From Neisseria animalis (GTDB lineage Bacteria; Pseudomonadota; Gammaproteobacteria; Burkholderiales; Neisseriaceae), in contig NZ_LR134287.1 in the NCBI RefSeq assembly GCF_900636515.1, positions 1,798,001 to 1,862,000 on the forward strand: a stretch of 64,000 nt of DNA. The letters are read 5' to 3'. The notes below the pieces were generated by a model, which saw only the letters and a list, made by a program, of their open reading frames with translations, made no database searches and was not told the origin of the DNA. The translations under genes and the position numbers were made by a program. Below are positions 61,279 to 64,000 of the stretch, piece by piece. Within the stretch, counting starts at the first letter, position 1; each line of letters starts with the position of its first letter.

Positions 61279-61628
61279 TTGGTTTCCTTTTATGAGAGAA
61301 GTTTCGGAAGAAAACGGAAATTCAAAGCCGTACCCATGCAGATTTTACGAAACTGAAACGAAGTTTCTGCGAAGCTGAAACGGCTTTGGGAAAGTAAATT
61401 TTTTACAGCGCGTATTATCCGCCATTTTGGAGTTTTTGGCAGTAAAAATGCCAACAATTTTAAGGGGAATTTGCCAAAAGGCCGTCTGCAAAATTGATGG
61501 TTCGGGCGGTTTGGGCAAAGAATATTTTTGGCAAATCTTGAATGTGTTGCGAAATAAGATTACGGACTTCCCTTATTTACAGGATATAAAATTTAAAGAA
61601 ATATTAAGCCGGCCCTCCGTTCCATTAT
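61279..61628. other. Intergenic region upstream of purH
   Basis: About 350 bp, one DUS at 61489. The first 100 bp hold repeated GAAACTGAAACG / GAAGCTGAAACG words. AT content rises after 61500, in contrast with neighbours, which fits the phage remnant that follows. No gene supported. Confidence 0.4.
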
Positions 61629-61727
61629 CTAGGCAAGGTCAGCCATCAATGGGCGGCAGCTTGATTCCTTTTTCGCTTGTTTTAAAACCGCCACCAGCTC
61701 GCTGGTGTTGATTTCGATTTCAATCAT
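61629..61727 (-). pseudogene. Fragment of a Mu-like phage virion morphogenesis gene (gpG-like)
   Basis: On the minus strand an ATG at 61727 opens MIEIEINTSELVAVLKQAK, then RPLMADLA and a TAG. By memory this matches the start of phage virion morphogenesis (Mu gpG-like) proteins, normally about 150 residues, whose N terminus has this ...LRPLMADIA pattern. The reading stops after 32 residues and the following bases do not continue it clearly, so this is a remnant. Confidence 0.6.
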
Positions 61728-61747
61728 GTTGGAATAAATTCCATATA

Positions 61748-61828
61748 GGCGGGTGTTACCAATGGGCAACGGGTCGGTGTTATGTTTCTCATACGCCGGT
61801 TTATGTCAGTTCGAGTCCGGCCACCGTC
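61748..61828 (+). pseudogene. tRNA-shaped sequence 1, degenerate
   Basis: GGCGGGTG at the 5' side can pair with CACCGTC at the 3' side if one G bulges; GCCGG and CCGGC form a T-stem around a loop that contains TTCGAGT plus about 10 extra bases; a D-arm-like ACC...GGT follows TT. The anticodon arm is poor (about 4 pairs). Not a functional tRNA as read. Confidence 0.4.
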
Positions 61829-61847
61829 TATATACTTTCTCAAAGGC

Positions 61848-61912
61848 AAGAGGATTTCCTATTGGTAAAGGTTAGGTGTTCCTATTATGCAGGTTCGATT
61901 CCTGCTCCTCTT
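61848..61912 (+). pseudogene. tRNA-shaped sequence 2, short anticodon region
   Basis: Perfect 7-bp acceptor (AAGAGGA with TCCTCTT) and perfect T-arm (GCAGG-TTCGATT-CCTGC). Only 34 nt lie between, against about 41-44 normally; a D-like CCT...AGG arm and a TAGG-TGTT-CCTA hairpin fit there, but no 7-nt anticodon loop. No CCA follows. Total 65 nt. Confidence 0.5.
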
Positions 61913-61986
61913 TCCTTATTCATCGTCCGGTTCTGTCTTTGTGCAGAACCCGTTTTGCCTGTTTGGCATCAGCAATACCGGCACGG

Positions 61987-63249
61987 TTAATCTTTTTCAT
62001 TTTTCTGCAAACCTGAAGCCACTTGACTCAACTTCCCTTGTATTGCCCGCAACTGTTCTCCGGCAGTATTCAGCTTGTTTTTCAACCTTATGTTCTCTTG
62101 ATAAAGATTAACCAGTGTTTTTTCTAATCCCACATGCCCTTGATAAAGATTGGCCAACTTCTCCTCGGCGGGAACCGACAATTTGATGCATTCAATCAAA
62201 TCAGGGGTAATATGCGTATCGACTGCATTGGCCAGTAGCTTTTCTACAAAACAAGACAATAAAAAGTCCTTGCTTTGATTGAAATTTTTCGCAAATTCAA
62301 ATGAATCTGCAAATAAAGATACCAACTCAAGGGCTATTTCACCCGCGTTCTTTTTGCTAAAGCCACGACCGGAAAAATTATGATGTTTTGCAATCTCAAA
62401 ATTATCATGATTCAAATAACCGCAACCGCCAAAGTGGTCATAACAGTAAACCGGCTTATGGCTTAACAGAGCATATTGAACCGTTTTCCCTATCGTTACA
62501 ATAACATCATACCCGCCAATCAGTTGCGGCGTAATTTCAACTTGCGTTGTCCGCATACCGATAAAATCAACAGTAACGCCGTTTTGACCCAGCAATTTAG
62601 CCGCTTCAACCATTTCCGTAGGCGGATGATTGGAAATCACGGCAATTTTCTTTAATTGCGCCAATCCCGTATTGGCTTGAACAAACTCATCAGGCGCGGC
62701 ATTGTGGCTGACCGTTACTTGCTGCGGCGGTATGCCGAAACTGCTTAATTTTTCACGCGTTTCCTCGCTATTGGCAACAAAGTTTGCCTGCAGCTTCTTC
62801 ATGTAAGGCAAAGCGCTCATTTCAAACATTTCAAATGGCGACAAATGTACTGAAATGATTTTCAATGAAAAATTTGATTTGTCGATTTGTGGATTCGCTG
62901 ATTCGCTGATTCGCTGATTCGCTGATTCGCTGATTCGCTGATTCGCTGATTCGCTGATTCGCTGATTCGCTGATTCGCTGATTCGCTGTTTTCCCGTTTG
63001 TTTATGTTTAAACAAACGGGAAAACAGCGAATGCTGAGACCATACCAAGTCGTATTCTGACACATCAATATCATCGATGTTTCCAATAAGATCCGCCGCA
63101 GCAAAATGCTGCACCACAGGCCGGCCGAAAACATTGGCATAAACATGAACCACATCATTTTTCGCTTTAAAGTAGCGGTACAACTCTAAAATCTGTACTT
63201 CACTGCCTGCATACACTGCCAACTGATTGGTTAAAAGCAATATTTTCAT
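61987..63249 (-). CDS. Glycosyltransferase-like protein with phase-variable repeat tract
   Basis: 420 residues. MKILLLTNQLAVYAGSEVQ resembles the start of GT4-type (GT-B) transferases, and VSHNAAPDEF and IGGYDVIVTIGKTVQYALL suit the second Rossmann half. Residues about 88-119 are four copies of ISESANQR, encoded by 12 octanucleotides; one unit more or less shifts the frame. A C-terminal coiled coil (AEEKLANLYQGHVGLEKTLVNLYQENIRLKNKL in part) follows. Base composition is more AT-rich than neighbours, suggesting transfer. Likely surface glycan modification; target unknown. As sequenced the frame is open (ON). Confidence 0.75.
   Translation of the reverse strand: MKILLLTNQLAVYAGSEVQILELYRYFKAKNDVVHVYANVFGRPVVQHFAAADLIGNIDDIDVSEYDLVWSQHSLFSRLFKHKQTGKQRISESANQRISESANQRISESANQRISESANPQIDKSNFSLKIISVHLSPFEMFEMSALPYMKKLQANFVANSEETREKLSSFGIPPQQVTVSHNAAPDEFVQANTGLAQLKKIAVISNHPPTEMVEAAKLLGQNGVTVDFIGMRTTQVEITPQLIGGYDVIVTIGKTVQYALLSHKPVYCYDHFGGCGYLNHDNFEIAKHHNFSGRGFSKKNAGEIALELVSLFADSFEFAKNFNQSKDFLLSCFVEKLLANAVDTHITPDLIECIKLSVPAEEKLANLYQGHVGLEKTLVNLYQENIRLKNKLNTAGEQLRAIQGKLSQVASGLQKNEKD
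62892..62987 (-). repeat. Octanucleotide tandem repeat, 12 perfect units
   Basis: GATTCGCT repeated 12 times on the plus strand (AGCGAATC on the coding strand), 96 bp without a mismatch, inside the glycosyltransferase-like gene. Eight is not a multiple of three, so copy-number change switches the frame; no stop arises within the tract in any frame. Confidence 0.97.
62983..63030. repeat. Perfect 22-bp inverted repeat next to the octamer tract
   Basis: Arms 62983-63004 and 63009-63030, 4-nt loop TGTT. The left arm starts within the last octamer (TCGCTG) and the right arm ends in CAGCGA, a partial octamer. It is translated as FSRLFKHKQTGKQR. Confidence 0.95.
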
Positions 63250-63375
63250 TAGTCAATGTTTCCTTGATTGAGTCTTGGCGAAAAATTTAGGGTTTATCGG
63301 GTATTATCCTTAATTCATACATGATCGATAATGAAACGGGAAATGCTGTTCAATACTTATTGTGATAATCCCAAG

Positions 63376-64000
63376 CTACGTTTTGCAGACGGCCTTTTCC
63401 CGCCCCAACCACTTCGGCAACATACCTGCCAGCAGCGCTGCCGCAATCACAACGACTACACCCGATACGGCCAACGGGGAAAGCCGCTCGCCCAGCAACA
63501 CTACCGCCAATAATACGCCGAACACCGGCTCAAGCGAAATCAACAGCCCCGACAAGTTGGCCGATACGCTGTTCATGCCTTTGTTCCACAACCAATAGGC
63601 AAACCAACTGCAACCGATACCCAAATACAGTAGAGCCGCTATGCCTTGGACATTCCAATCAATCTGCGGCGCAGGCGACAACACCAGCACAACCGGTAAG
63701 CACATAACTGCCGCCGCCGCAATCGACACCGGCGTATATGCTGCCGCGCCGATGTCGGCAATCAGCTTCTGCGTCGGGCGCATGACCAAGCAAAACACCA
63801 ATCCTGCCAAAAACACCAGCAGGCAGCCGAACAAATCAATTTCTCCGCCTTCCTCGCCACCGCCTAAAATCAGCAGCAACACGCCGAAAAATGCTGCCGC
63901 GCCGCACAACCAGTGATACCACTCTGCCTTGTCGCGAAAGAAGAAATGGCCGACCATCACCATCAAAATCGGCTCCAGCCCGACGATGGTTACCGCACTG
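63376..64000 (-). CDS. EamA/DMT family transporter (N-terminal part outside window)
   Basis: Open from the window edge, 207 residues visible. Ends of the first EamA half (SAVTIVGLEPILMVMVGHFFFRDKAE) and the full second half (GIAALLYLGIGCSWFAYWLWNKGMNSVSANLSGLLISLEPVFGVLLAVVLLGERLS in part) are clear; about ten helices expected in total. Drug/metabolite exporter, substrate unknown. The C-terminal EKAVCKT is encoded by a DUS (AAGGCCGTCTGCAAAAC). The true start is beyond 64000. Confidence 0.9.
   Translation of the reverse strand, partial: SAVTIVGLEPILMVMVGHFFFRDKAEWYHWLCGAAAFFGVLLLILGGGEEGGEIDLFGCLLVFLAGLVFCLVMRPTQKLIADIGAAAYTPVSIAAAAVMCLPVVLVLSPAPQIDWNVQGIAALLYLGIGCSWFAYWLWNKGMNSVSANLSGLLISLEPVFGVLLAVVLLGERLSPLAVSGVVVVIAAALLAGMLPKWLGREKAVCKT

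Noticed and set aside
61848-61912. A functional tRNA gene
   Set aside because: Acceptor and T-arm are good, but the inner part is 8-10 nt too short for an anticodon arm and no CCA is encoded.
62892-62987. CRISPR-like array
   Set aside because: Units are 8 bp and contiguous without spacers; this is a simple tandem repeat in a coding frame.

Overview
The window is a piece of a Neisseria-type (Neisseriaceae) chromosome. Three signs point there. (1) DNA uptake sequences (DUS) are dense; by eye roughly sixty carry GCCGTCTGCA and about twenty the classical GCCGTCTGAA, often as inverted pairs after genes. (2) There is a family of about 107-bp Correia-type elements (CREE). (3) The genes are typically neisserial: fetA/fetB, a sdhCDAB-sdhE-gltA / sucA-sucB-lpd TCA block, lipoprotein-type Sbp and pqiABC. 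The prevailing DUS ending (-CTGCA) is not the usual meningococcal/gonococcal form, so a commensal or animal-associated species is more likely. This is inference; no species is named.

Layout. 1-8.6 kb: 3' part of ligA, galU, mltG and ampD (peptidoglycan), a GT2 glycosyltransferase, then holB-pilZ-tatD. 8.8-13.8 kb: a YhfA-like OsmC protein, a GntR/FCD regulator with a candidate operator, recO, groES-groEL. 14.2-18.5 kb: ferric-siderophore receptor fetA and binding lipoprotein fetB, followed by repeat-filled DNA where the transporter genes would be expected. 18.5-29.6 kb: nine TCA-cycle genes on the minus strand, split by a terminator after gltA. 30-41.2 kb: small membrane proteins, fhs, grxB, relA, a hemolysin III family protein, recG, sbp. 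41.6-52.8 kb: a DUF1289 protein, recC, a PepSY membrane protein, ubiD and pqiABC. 53.0-59.3 kb: an IclR-controlled catabolic cluster (GntP permease, Fe-alcohol dehydrogenase, mmsA, mmsB) that looks like a complete route from an imported short hydroxy acid to acetyl- or propionyl-CoA. 59.7-64 kb: purH, a degenerate patch with a Mu-like prophage gene fragment and two tRNA-shaped sequences, a probably phase-variable glycosyltransferase-like gene with 12 copies of an octanucleotide, and a truncated EamA transporter gene.

The most unusual material is in the repeats and the right end: octamer tract plus 22-bp hairpin inside a coding sequence, tRNA-like pair, a tandem duplication that preserves a near-empty site for a CREE insertion, a second longer and older CREE-like family, and DUS that are translated into linkers or C-terminal tails of proteins. 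Start sites were chosen by ribosome-binding sequence and family length; many longer upstream readings were discarded because they run through DUS or CREE DNA. All alignments are by eye.
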